A DNA stretch of 64,000 nt from Pantoea sp. Mb-10 (lineage in GTDB: Bacteria > Pseudomonadota > Gammaproteobacteria > Enterobacterales > Enterobacteriaceae): contig NZ_JAJSDX010000003.1 in the NCBI RefSeq assembly GCF_021272205.1, forward strand, positions 310,001 to 374,000, given 5' to 3'. Shown here piece by piece: positions 1-8,034 of this stretch. The position numbers were made by a program, and so were the translations under genes. Numbering within the stretch: position 1 is the stretch's first letter; every line of letters starts with the position of its first letter. Under the pieces are notes generated by a model. It searched no databases, was not told the DNA's origin, and saw only the letters and a program-made list of their open reading frames with translations.

Positions 1-452
1 CGATGCTGGTGATGCGCCCCGTGTGGACCACCATTTACCATGACGCCGTGGTGCCGTACCAGAACCAGCAAATTGGCCTTAAACAGGCGTTGAGCATAGG
101 TCAGGAACCGCTGAAAAGGTTCATGCTGTCACAAACGCACAGCACGGCGCTGGCGCAAATCATGACGATTGCGCACGCCAGCGGCGAAGCCAACGATCAA
201 GATCTGTCGATCCTGGTGCCCGCCTTCGTGCTGAGCGAGCTAAAAACGGCGTTTAAAATTGGCTTCATGATCTATATCCCGTTCCTGGTGATCGATCTGA
301 TCGTGTCCAGCATCTTAATGGCCATGGGCATGATGATGCTCTCGCCGCTCATTATCTCGCTGCCGTTTAAGCTGATTCTGTTTGTACTCTGCGACGGCTG
401 GTCGCTGGTGGTGGGCACGCTGACGCACAGCGTGCAGGGCGTGGCGCTATGA
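1..452 (+). CDS. fliP: flagellar export gate protein FliP, C-terminal part (cut by window start)
   Basis: Only about the last 150 residues of a protein that is normally near 245 residues are present. The segment contains the family-typical stretch SELKTAFKIGF followed by a hydrophobic segment and GMMMLSP...LPFKL, as in FliP. FliP forms the core of the flagellar type III export gate in the inner membrane with FliQ and FliR. The stop codon overlaps the next start (ATGA at 449-452), so the genes are translationally coupled. Sequence similarity is to flagellar FliP rather than to injectisome SctR. In a main flagellar locus flhBA is not downstream of fliR, so the order here suggests a secondary flagellar system. 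That assignment is inference because the rest of the locus lies outside the window. Confidence 0.9.
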   Translation, partial: MLVMRPVWTTIYHDAVVPYQNQQIGLKQALSIGQEPLKRFMLSQTHSTALAQIMTIAHASGEANDQDLSILVPAFVLSELKTAFKIGFMIYIPFLVIDLIVSSILMAMGMMMLSPLIISLPFKLILFVLCDGWSLVVGTLTHSVQGVAL

Positions 453-721
453 TGACGCTGGACGTGGCGGGCGACGTACTGGCCCAGGGATTGAAGCTGG
501 TATTGTCGATCTCGGCGGTGGCGATTGTACCCAGCCTGCTTACCGGCCTGGCGGTGAGTATTTTTCAGGCCACCACCCAAATCAATGAACAGACGCTGAG
601 TTTTTTGCCGCGTCTGGTGGTCACCCTGCTGGTGTTGGTGTTTGCCGGGAAATGGATGCTGACGCAGCTCATTGACTTCACGCAGCTTATTTTTCAGCAA
701 GCGGCGGCGCTGGTAGGCTGA
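449..721 (+). CDS. fliQ: flagellar export gate protein FliQ
   Basis: This 90-residue protein has two hydrophobic segments and the FliQ-type core GLAVSIFQATTQINEQTLSF. Length matches the family (about 89 residues). FliQ packs around FliP and FliR in the export gate of the flagellar type III secretion apparatus. The start ATG overlaps the fliP stop, and the fliR start lies three bases after its stop, so it is part of a tightly packed fliPQR-flhBA operon. A second ATG at 452 is an equally possible start. Confidence 0.92.
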   Translation: MMTLDVAGDVLAQGLKLVLSISAVAIVPSLLTGLAVSIFQATTQINEQTLSFLPRLVVTLLVLVFAGKWMLTQLIDFTQLIFQQAAALVG

Positions 722-723
722 CC

Positions 724-1497
724 ATGAACGTGACGTTTGACGATCTGCTTGAGCCGCTTTTCGCCCTGTGGCTGCCGTTTGTGCGCATCGCCGCTCTGCT
801 GCATTTTTGCCCGATACTGGACAATCGCGCCTTTACCCGCAAAGCCAAAATCGGTCTGGCGCTGCTGTTAAGCCTGGTGATCACGCCCATGCTTGCAACC
901 GTGCCGGTGCTGCGCGAATTGCTGTCGGTGCAAAGCCTGCTGCTGACGGCGGAACAGCTGCTGTGGGGGTTACTCTTTGGCCAGATGCTGGGGTGGAGCG
1001 TGCAGGCGCTGCAAACCGCCGGGCATATATTGTCGATGAATATGGGCTTGGGCATGGCGGTGATGAACGATCCGGCCAGCGGTACCTCGACCATGGTCAT
1101 CGCCCAGATTATTTACGCCTGGACTGGCGTGCTATTTTTCTCCATGGATGGGCACTTACTGCTGCTGACGCTGCTTTACAGTGGCTTCACCTACTGGCCT
1201 ATTGGTCAGGCGATCAATGCGCTTACTCTACGCACCGTGGCAGGCGGCATTGGGTGGATGTTCAGCGGTGCGCTGCTGCTGGCGATGCCCACCGTTATCA
1301 TCATGATGCTGGTGCAGGGCGTATTCGGCCTGCTTAACCGCATCTCGCCCACGCTGAATCTGTTTGCTCTTGGCTTTCCTATCAGCATGCTGTTTGGCCT
1401 GTTTTGCTTCACCTTGCTCATCGGCAACGTCGGTAGCCACTATCTCGAACTCACCCAGCAGGTTCTGGCCCTGCTGGATAACATGAGGTCGGCGTGA
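724..1497 (+). CDS. fliR: flagellar export gate protein FliR
   Basis: A 257-residue, strongly hydrophobic protein with about six predicted membrane segments and a FliR-like central part (GLGMAVMNDPASG) and C-terminal part (ISPTLNLFALGFPI). FliR completes the FliP5-Q4-R1 export gate. The length is close to E. coli FliR (261). The stop TGA overlaps the flhB start (TGATG at 1495-1499), which indicates translational coupling. No sign of damage. Confidence 0.93.
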   Translation: MNVTFDDLLEPLFALWLPFVRIAALLHFCPILDNRAFTRKAKIGLALLLSLVITPMLATVPVLRELLSVQSLLLTAEQLLWGLLFGQMLGWSVQALQTAGHILSMNMGLGMAVMNDPASGTSTMVIAQIIYAWTGVLFFSMDGHLLLLTLLYSGFTYWPIGQAINALTLRTVAGGIGWMFSGALLLAMPTVIIMMLVQGVFGLLNRISPTLNLFALGFPISMLFGLFCFTLLIGNVGSHYLELTQQVLALLDNMRSA

Positions 1498-2621
1498 TGG
1501 CGGGTGACAAAAGCGAAAAACCCACCGCCGGTAAGCTGCGTAAAGCACGTGAAAAAGGCGATATTCCGCGGGCAAAAGAGGTTAATCTGGCGGTGAGTTT
1601 GGTCATGGCCTTGGTCACGCTCGAGCTCTTTTTTCCCTATTATCAGCAGCTCATCCACGCCGCGTTCCTGGCGGTGCGTCAGATGGCTGACCGCATTCAC
1701 GATAACGGCGCCCTGCATCAGTTTATGCTGACGCAGGTGAAAATTTTGCTGAAATTCCTCGCCACGCTGCTGCCCATTCCGCTCACCGCCGCCCTCGCTA
1801 CGCTGATACCGGGCGGGTGGGTTTTTGTTCTCTCGCGTATTCAGCCGAACGTGAAAAAGCTCAACCCGATTAGCGGCGCTAAGCAGCTGTTTTCCGCCCA
1901 GCACTACACCGACGTGGGGAAGATGATCGCCAAGTGTTTGGTGGTGCTGGCCCTGCTATGGCACTGCGTTCAGGATAACCTCGGCGCCATGATGACTCTG
2001 CAGGGGCTGTTTCTCCACGCGGCCATTTCCCAAGGCCTGGCGCTGTTTGCCGACATCATGCGGCTGTTTGTGCTCACCCTGGTGCTGTTCGCCGTGATTG
2101 ATCTGCCGCTGGCGCGCTTTCTGTTTACCAAGAAAATGCGCATGACCAAGAAAGAGGTGCGCGACGAGCACAAAAATAATGACGGTAATCCCCAGGTGAA
2201 AGGCCGCATTCGGCAAATACAGCGCCAGATGGCCATGGGACAAATTAATCAGCAGGTTCCGCACGCTGACGTCGTGATCACCAACCCCAGCCACTTTGCG
2301 GTAGCGCTGAAATACGATCCGAATAAGGCGGCGGCGCCGTATATCGTGGCCAAAGGGCGCGATGACATTGCGCATTACATTCGCCGCGTGGCGGAGCAGC
2401 ACCGCGTAGAGATCGTGCCGTTTCCGCCGCTGGCGCGCGCTGTGTTTCACAGCACGCGACTCAATCAACAAATCCCCGCCGCCCTGTTTCGTCCGATCGC
2501 GCAGGTCCTGAGCTACGTGATGCAGCTGCAGGCGTGGCGTCAAGGCCAGGGCAACAAACCCCGGCTGGATACGCAATTGCCTAACCTGAAAGAGATAATG
2601 AAAGCCCATGAGCCTAATTAA
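1497..2621 (+). CDS. flhB: flagellar export switch protein FlhB
   Basis: A 374-residue FlhB: N-terminal GDKSEKPTAGKLRKAREKG, four membrane segments, then a cytoplasmic domain. The autocleavage motif, NPTH in nearly all family members, reads NPSH here (TNPSHFAVALKYD), a conservative change. FlhB switches the export apparatus from rod/hook to filament substrates after cleavage between N and P. The ATG at 1497 was chosen over a GTG at 1494 because it begins the canonical N-terminus and overlaps the fliR stop. The C-terminus overlaps flhA by 14 bases. The shape is flagellar rather than injectisome SctU. Confidence 0.92.
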   Translation: MAGDKSEKPTAGKLRKAREKGDIPRAKEVNLAVSLVMALVTLELFFPYYQQLIHAAFLAVRQMADRIHDNGALHQFMLTQVKILLKFLATLLPIPLTAALATLIPGGWVFVLSRIQPNVKKLNPISGAKQLFSAQHYTDVGKMIAKCLVVLALLWHCVQDNLGAMMTLQGLFLHAAISQGLALFADIMRLFVLTLVLFAVIDLPLARFLFTKKMRMTKKEVRDEHKNNDGNPQVKGRIRQIQRQMAMGQINQQVPHADVVITNPSHFAVALKYDPNKAAAPYIVAKGRDDIAHYIRRVAEQHRVEIVPFPPLARAVFHSTRLNQQIPAALFRPIAQVLSYVMQLQAWRQGQGNKPRLDTQLPNLKEIMKAHEPN

Positions 2622-4701
2622 CCTGCGAGCGCTGCTGCGCCAGGCGCACGTCGGCGTCCCTGTATTATTACTCAGCGTGCTGGCGATGGTGATTTTGCCG
2701 CTGCCGCCGCTGGTGCTGGACGTCTTGTTCACCTTCAATATTGTGCTGGCCATTATGGTGCTGCTTGCCAGCGTGAACAGCAAGCGACCGCTGGATCTCT
2801 CAATTTTCCCCACCCTGCTGCTGGTGACGACGCTGATGCGACTGACGCTCAATGTCGCCTCTACCCGCGTGGTGCTGCTTAACGGCCATGAAGGCGGAGC
2901 CGCGGCCGGTAGAGTCATTGAAGCGTTTGGCAACGTGGTGATCGGCGGCAATTTCGTCGTGGGCTTTGTGGTGTTCGTGATTTTGATGATCATCAACTTC
3001 GTGGTAGTGACCAAAGGCGCTGAGCGCATCTCTGAGGTATCCGCCCGCTTTACGCTGGATGCCCTGCCGGGCAAGCAGATGGCGATCGATGCCGATCTTA
3101 ACGCCGGTTTAATCCAACAGGAGCAGGCCCGGCTGCGGCGTAAAGAGGTCGCCAACGAGGCTGACTTCTATGGCGCGATGGACGGCGCCTCCAAGTTTGT
3201 GCGTGGCGATGCCGTCGCGGGCATCATGATTCTGCTGATCAACGTGTTAGGCGGCATTCTGATTGGTGTCTTCAAACACGGATTGCCGGCGGGCCAGGCG
3301 TTTGAACAGTACGTCCTGCTGACCATTGGTGATGGCCTGGTCGCGCAGATCCCCTCGCTGCTGCTGGCGACCGCCGCCGCGATTATTGTCACTCGCATCA
3401 GCGACGGTGCCGAGTTGGGCGACGACGTTAAAACTCAGCTGCTGGCCAAGCCCGCGACGCTCTATACCGCTGGCGCCGTAATGCTGGTGCTTGCGGTGGT
3501 CCCCGGCATGCCCCATCTGGTGTTTTTACTTTTCACCGCGCTGCTGCTGTTTGCCGCCTGGCGGCAAAGCCGGGCGGTGGCGAAACCGACGCAGAACCCG
3601 GTGGATATCGAGAAAATTCAGCAGGCATTGGCCCCTGACGATCGGCGGCCGACCATCAGCTGGGACACCATTCCCATGGTGGAGCCCATTGGCCTCAATC
3701 TCGGCTATAAGCTGGTCACGCTGGTGGACAAGAGCAACGGCGCGCCGCTCACACAGCGTATGCGCGGCGTGCGGCAAATGGTGTCCGAAACCAGCGGCGT
3801 GCTGCTGCCCGAGATCGCCCTGCGCGAAGATTTTCATCTTAAACCGGCACAGTACGCGATTAAGATTAACGGGGTACGGACTGCTGTGGGCGAGGTGCAT
3901 GCCGATCGCCTGATGGCCATCCCCACGCCGGAGCAGTATGGCGAGATCGATGGCATTCTGGACACCGATCCAGCGTATGGCATGGCGGTGACGTGGATTC
4001 TGCCGGAGCAGAAAGCCAAAGCGCTGAATCTGGGCTACCAGGTCGTGGATTGCGCCAGCGTGATCGCCACCCACGTCCACAAGGTGGTGCGCGAGCATCT
4101 GCCGGTGCTGTTTAACTACGATGACATTACTGCGCTGCACCAGCGCCTCGCGCACATGGCGCCGCGTTTATCCGATGATGTCAACGCAGCGGTGAGCTTT
4201 AGCCTTCAGCTCAAAGTGTACCGTTTACTGCTCACCGATCAGGTGTCCCTGAAAGATATCACCACCATCGCCACCACGCTGCTTGAGAGCAGCGCGATCA
4301 CCAAAGATGCGCTCTTGCTGGCGGCCGATGTCCGTCTGGCGCTGCGCCACGCCCTGGTGGCTGCGATTGCACCCGATAATAAACCGCTATCGGCCTTCAC
4401 GTTGGATAACGAACTGGAGAATCTGCTGCTGGCCGCGCTGAATCAGGCGCAGCAGGCGGGCAAGGTGGCACTGGATAGCTTCCCGGTGGATCCCAATATT
4501 TTAACCCAACTGCAAAACGCGTTGCCCACGGTCATGGAGCAGCTCAAAGCGCAAAATCTGACGCAGGTTCTGCTGGTGACGCCGCAGCTGCGGCCGCTGA
4601 TGGCGCGCTACGCCCGGCTGTTTGCCCGGGGGTTGCACGTGCTCTCTTACAATGAGATTCCCGACGAGGCGAACCTGCAGGTCGTAGGTCAGGTAAGCTA
4701 A
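2608..4701 (+). CDS. flhA: flagellar export gate protein FlhA
   Basis: A 697-residue FlhA, the usual length. The N-terminal half has about eight membrane segments, the conserved LMRLTLNVASTR stretch and the cytoplasmic loop with VTKGAERISEVSARF and DALPGKQMAIDADL, signatures of the FHIPEP family. The C-terminal half is the soluble substrate- and chaperone-docking domain. It forms the nonameric export ring and couples proton flow to secretion. It is the last gene of the visible flagellar operon; no flhE follows. Its location directly behind fliPQR-flhB suggests a Flag-2/lateral-type locus. Confidence 0.93.
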   Translation: MSLINLRALLRQAHVGVPVLLLSVLAMVILPLPPLVLDVLFTFNIVLAIMVLLASVNSKRPLDLSIFPTLLLVTTLMRLTLNVASTRVVLLNGHEGGAAAGRVIEAFGNVVIGGNFVVGFVVFVILMIINFVVVTKGAERISEVSARFTLDALPGKQMAIDADLNAGLIQQEQARLRRKEVANEADFYGAMDGASKFVRGDAVAGIMILLINVLGGILIGVFKHGLPAGQAFEQYVLLTIGDGLVAQIPSLLLATAAAIIVTRISDGAELGDDVKTQLLAKPATLYTAGAVMLVLAVVPGMPHLVFLLFTALLLFAAWRQSRAVAKPTQNPVDIEKIQQALAPDDRRPTISWDTIPMVEPIGLNLGYKLVTLVDKSNGAPLTQRMRGVRQMVSETSGVLLPEIALREDFHLKPAQYAIKINGVRTAVGEVHADRLMAIPTPEQYGEIDGILDTDPAYGMAVTWILPEQKAKALNLGYQVVDCASVIATHVHKVVREHLPVLFNYDDITALHQRLAHMAPRLSDDVNAAVSFSLQLKVYRLLLTDQVSLKDITTIATTLLESSAITKDALLLAADVRLALRHALVAAIAPDNKPLSAFTLDNELENLLLAALNQAQQAGKVALDSFPVDPNILTQLQNALPTVMEQLKAQNLTQVLLVTPQLRPLMARYARLFARGLHVLSYNEIPDEANLQVVGQVS

Positions 4702-4756
4702 TGGGAGGCTGCCAAGAAAAACCTTAGACCTCAAAGACATTTTCCTAAAAAAGGGA

Positions 4757-4768
4757 GAGACAGGTCTT
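4757..4768. promoter_or_regulatory. palindromic operator-like site, copy 1
   Basis: GAGACAGGTCTT, matching AAGA-N4-TCTT with one mismatch and containing the decamer AGACAGGTCT. The same decamer recurs at 4915 and 49486. It lies about 250 bases before the start of the acidic protein gene at 5020. The arms resemble the AAGA/TCTT half-sites of RcsA/RcsB boxes; this likeness is inference. Confidence 0.35.
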
Positions 4769-4913
4769 GTCTTAATTAATCTTCTTGGGCCTGACGTTCA
4801 CGTCGGGAACCGGGAAGCGCGCACGACGCAAAAAAAAGCGGGACGCTGCCACAACTCATCGCGAAATAAAATAAAACCATTTAAAATCATATCATTGCAT
4901 GCAATAAAATTAC

Positions 4914-4925
4914 AAGACAGGTCTC
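4914..4925. promoter_or_regulatory. palindromic operator-like site, copy 2
   Basis: AAGACAGGTCTC with an exact AGACAGGTCT decamer, 157 bases from copy 1 and about 95 bases before the ATG at 5020, a distance compatible with a promoter-proximal operator. The regulator is unknown. Confidence 0.4.
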
Positions 4926-5019
4926 ATATTAACGAAAAACCGATGCCTCGATACTTCCGCTGCTGCAATTTTTCCCGCTAGTTTTGCGGTTTTTTTTGAC
5001 CTCTAGCATAGGAATTACC

Positions 5020-5874
5020 ATGGACAATCTGAATTTTCCGTACAAGAAAAATCTCGATTTAAATAATCCAGCATGTTCGCTCTCTGATGCGTCCCAGGTC
5101 CTGCTGCCGGACAGTGACGTCGAGTGGCGCGATGAGCCGCTGTTCAGCGGAGAGTGTCGCACGCGCACGCGCTCGCTTCAGCAGGCGCCCGAGGGGAGCG
5201 CGGCGCTAACGCTGATGGCGGCAATGTCAGGGCCGCTTATGTCCGAGACGCCCACGCAAAACGCGCGCGCCAACGATGCGGATCTGCCTATCCGCGCACA
5301 CACTGAACAAGAGGCAATGCGCGCGGCGCTGGTTTATGACTGGGCCGACCTGTATCGCTTACCGCTGAATACCCTGGTTGAGAACACACCGTTAACCGAC
5401 GCGTTTTCCTCACCTGGCTTAGCGGATGACAACCAAAAAATGCTGGATTTACTCACCGCAGAACTGCGCACCCTCAATGACCTTGAGTGGCTTGCTGACC
5501 ACAGCGGAGGCAGCAGCCTGATGCACACGCGCAACCAAGCGCCGTTAACCCCAGATATGACGCCCGCGATAGCGGTGACGCAGGAAGAACCGGCGCCGCA
5601 GCTGGAAGGGAATGATCTGCTGTTCCCCGCTGCCGAACTGCCGGGTGAAGGGGATCGTGAGGAGGAATTGATGGCGCGTGCCGTGGCGAGTCACAATGGC
5701 GAGAAGGTGTGTTTATCGCTGGAGGACATCCTGGGCATGCAAGATGAACTCATCGCCTGGAGCGCGGCATACGGCGATGAGCTAAGCGGCGGCACGGTGG
5801 TGGAGCATTATCCGTTCTATATCGAAAATAACGAGAGTTGGCAGATGGCAGGAACGCGTGAGCACCTAACGTAA
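5020..5874 (+). CDS. unrecognised acidic protein, possibly related to the tails of Ig-repeat proteins
   Basis: A 284-residue acidic protein I do not recognise. The start at 5020 is supported by AGGAAT eight bases upstream; an upstream in-frame TTG at 4984 has no ribosome site. There is no signal peptide, membrane segment or Ig repeat. The middle part is predicted helical and rich in Asp, Glu and Leu. Near the C-terminus it has LSLEDILG, resembling SLNEIL and ALEDIL in the tail of the Ig-repeat protein at 32659-35815 and DINTLL in the one at 17661. Two AGACAGGTCT palindromes precede it. It may be a lineage-specific relative of those proteins, but the likeness is short and could be chance. Confidence 0.6.
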   Translation: MDNLNFPYKKNLDLNNPACSLSDASQVLLPDSDVEWRDEPLFSGECRTRTRSLQQAPEGSAALTLMAAMSGPLMSETPTQNARANDADLPIRAHTEQEAMRAALVYDWADLYRLPLNTLVENTPLTDAFSSPGLADDNQKMLDLLTAELRTLNDLEWLADHSGGSSLMHTRNQAPLTPDMTPAIAVTQEEPAPQLEGNDLLFPAAELPGEGDREEELMARAVASHNGEKVCLSLEDILGMQDELIAWSAAYGDELSGGTVVEHYPFYIENNESWQMAGTREHLT

Positions 5875-6029
5875 TGAGTGCGCGCGGGCGGCGTCGCAGC
5901 AGCCATGACGGAGGGTGTACGTGCCGTTTTCCCGCAGGGAACTGTTATAAAAAAACAGCTAAAATCTGTCTCTAACGCCTTACACTGTTATGTGGTTTGA
6001 TGGCAAGCAGTGATAATCAGAGGTGTATT

Positions 6030-6512
6030 ATGGACGCGATTAAACAAATCCTGCTTGATGAAATCGACACGCTGAACCGTGATGAGCTGCGCGATAACCG
6101 CCCGCGCTTCAGTTTCTCTTTTCTAAAAACGCATCCCGGCCTGTGGGCGCTGATGTACGGTTGCTACGCGCTGTGCGTCGCGCTGATCTTTTCCACCGAC
6201 ATGCTAGGCTGGCCCGCCTTCTGGTTTGCCACGGTGTTTGTGCTGATAATGAGTTTTCTGATGCTGTTGGATATCAACCCAAAATACCGCTTCGAGGATA
6301 TTGATACGCTGGATCTCCGCGTCTGCTACAACGGCGAGTGGTACTACGTGCAGCCCGTGTCACAGCAGGCGCTGGATAAAATCGTCAGCCTGCCCGATGC
6401 GCCCGAGCGCGTGCGCAGCGGCATTGCCCGCTTGATGCAGCAAAAAGGCGAAGTGGATTTTTACGATGTTTATTATCTCACCTGGGGACATCGCCAGGCC
6501 GCCCAAGTGTAA
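6030..6512 (+). CDS. ylaC: YlaC-family inner membrane protein
   Basis: A 160-residue protein with the features of E. coli YlaC (156 residues): N-terminal DNRPRFSFSF and HPGL, two adjacent hydrophobic segments in the middle, then the conserved stretch RYRFEDID-like (KYRFEDIDTLDLRVCYNGEWY) that typifies the family. The ATG at 6030 has AGAGGTG upstream; in-frame starts from 5997 lack one. The function is unknown; it is an inner membrane protein. It is followed by the convergently transcribed regulator gene nine bases later. Confidence 0.85.
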   Translation: MDAIKQILLDEIDTLNRDELRDNRPRFSFSFLKTHPGLWALMYGCYALCVALIFSTDMLGWPAFWFATVFVLIMSFLMLLDINPKYRFEDIDTLDLRVCYNGEWYYVQPVSQQALDKIVSLPDAPERVRSGIARLMQQKGEVDFYDVYYLTWGHRQAAQV

Positions 6513-6521
6513 CGCTGTCGC

Positions 6522-7931
6522 TTAAGCCAGGGTGGCAATGAGCGCACCAAGCCGCTCTACGGCGGCTTCCGCGCGTGCATCCCAGGGCCAGGCTGCATTG
6601 AAGCGAAAACAGTGATTGAAGGCGTTGCTGCCGGAGAACAGTTGCCCCGGCGCAATACTGATCCCTTCCTGCAGCGCCAAATGGTAGAGCTGCGTGGTGT
6701 TGATCTGGCCTGGCAGCGCGATCCACAAGAAGTAGCCGCCTGACGTGTCGCTGATGCGCGCCTCGTCGGGTAACACGCGGCGCAGCGCCTGCCGTGCCAG
6801 CTGCTTGCGTTTTGCCAATGTCTGCCGCAGTTTTTTTAAGTGGGTATCGTAGCTGCGCGTGCTGAGGAAGTCCGCCAGCGCCAACTGCATCGGCGCACTG
6901 GTAGAGAGCGTGCTCATCATCTGAATACGTTGCACGCGCTGCGCATGACGTCCTGCCGCCACCCAGCCCACGCGAAACCCCGCGACCAAATTTTTTGAAA
7001 AGCTGCCGCAGTGCAGCACGTTCCCGTGGCGATCAAAGGCTTTGGCTGGCAGCGGCTTATCGTGGCCACTGTAAAGATCGCTATAAACATCGTCCTCGAT
7101 CATCGCCACGTTGTAGCGGTCAAACAGCGCCACCAGTTGCTGCTTGCGCGGACGGCTCAGAGTAAAGCCGAGCGGGTTGTGCCGATTGGTCATCAGCCAC
7201 GCGGCTTTGACCGGCCAGCGCTGCAGCGCCTGCTCCAGCTCCTCCATATCCATGCCCTCTTCGGCGTCGCTGGCAATGGCGATGGCATTGAGCTTCAGGC
7301 GCTCAATAGCCTGGAGCGCGCCATAAAAGGACGGGTGTTCAATCACCACCCAATCTCCTGGCTCGGTGACCGCCTGCAGGCTGAGGTTCAACGCTTCCAT
7401 CGCGCCATTGGTGATCACGATGTCATCTGGCGACAGCGTTATCCCCTGCTGGGCATAGCGCTGCGCCAAAATTTTACGCAGCGCTTCGTTGCCGGGCGGC
7501 AGATTATTCAACGCATCGGTGGGTTTGAGGTGGTGCGAAACATTGACCAGCGATCGCATTAGCTGACGCTGGGGAAACAGCTCCGGATCGGGAAACGCCG
7601 AGCCAAACGGCACAATGTGGGGGTCGCGCGTGGCCTGTAGCACGTCGAACACAAAGCTATTGGTGTCCGCCTGGTGGCTTTTCTCAATAGCCTGCACGGG
7701 TGGACGTGGACGTGCCGCCGCGGCACGCGGCGCGACATAGTAGCCGGACTGCGGTTTAGAGACGATCGCGCCTTGGCTTTCCAGCACTTCATACGCGTGC
7801 ATCACCGTCATCAGGCTCAGACCGCTGTGCTCCGCCTGCTGACGCAGCGAAGGTAATTTTTCTCCCGGCTGCCAGATACGTGCGTCAATCTGCGCGCGCA
7901 GTTGCGCCACCAATTGCTGATACTTCGCCAC
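6522..7931 (-). CDS. ydcR: MocR/GntR-type regulator with aminotransferase domain, YdcR-like
   Basis: A 469-residue protein. Residues 1-70 form a GntR winged helix-turn-helix (PGEKLPSLRQQAEHSGLS, then MTVMHAYEVLESQG). The remainder is a fold-type I aminotransferase domain with the PLP-lysine context SFSKNL. Length and motifs match E. coli YdcR (468). MocR regulators bind PLP and typically control a neighbouring metabolic gene; none is obvious here, since ylaC is convergent and a c-di-GMP enzyme lies upstream. The N-terminal MAKYQQLVAQLRAQI fits the family start. Confidence 0.88.
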   Translation of the reverse strand: MAKYQQLVAQLRAQIDARIWQPGEKLPSLRQQAEHSGLSLMTVMHAYEVLESQGAIVSKPQSGYYVAPRAAAARPRPPVQAIEKSHQADTNSFVFDVLQATRDPHIVPFGSAFPDPELFPQRQLMRSLVNVSHHLKPTDALNNLPPGNEALRKILAQRYAQQGITLSPDDIVITNGAMEALNLSLQAVTEPGDWVVIEHPSFYGALQAIERLKLNAIAIASDAEEGMDMEELEQALQRWPVKAAWLMTNRHNPLGFTLSRPRKQQLVALFDRYNVAMIEDDVYSDLYSGHDKPLPAKAFDRHGNVLHCGSFSKNLVAGFRVGWVAAGRHAQRVQRIQMMSTLSTSAPMQLALADFLSTRSYDTHLKKLRQTLAKRKQLARQALRRVLPDEARISDTSGGYFLWIALPGQINTTQLYHLALQEGISIAPGQLFSGSNAFNHCFRFNAAWPWDARAEAAVERLGALIATLA

Positions 7932-8034
7932 TCACCCTCCGCTGTCGCCCGCTAAGCGGCACAGTGTAGCGTAAATCACCGTGCGAAAAAGCCCGCGCTG
8001 CACCGCTGAGGCGGCTATTTCAGCACAGCTTGCC

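Larger units (their letters stand above)
4702..5019. other. intergenic region after flhA with two copies of a palindrome
   Basis: About 320 bases without a gene. It holds a 7-bp hairpin (4790-4796 pairing with 4801-4807, one G-T pair, no T run) that may be a weak terminator for the flagellar operon. It also holds two exact copies of AGACAGGTCT, at 4758-4767 and 4915-4924, described separately. From about 4860 it is AT-rich. No clear sigma-70 promoter could be assigned. Confidence 0.5.

Noticed and set aside
1-4701. Type III secretion injectisome (sctRSTUV) interpretation
   Set aside because: FlhA and FliP sequences carry flagellar-type signatures and lengths, and no injectisome structural gene is adjacent.
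4758-4924. MetJ box explanation for AGACAGGTCT
   Set aside because: MetJ boxes are tandem eight-base AGACGTCT units; these sites have two extra central bases, are not tandem and do not precede methionine genes.
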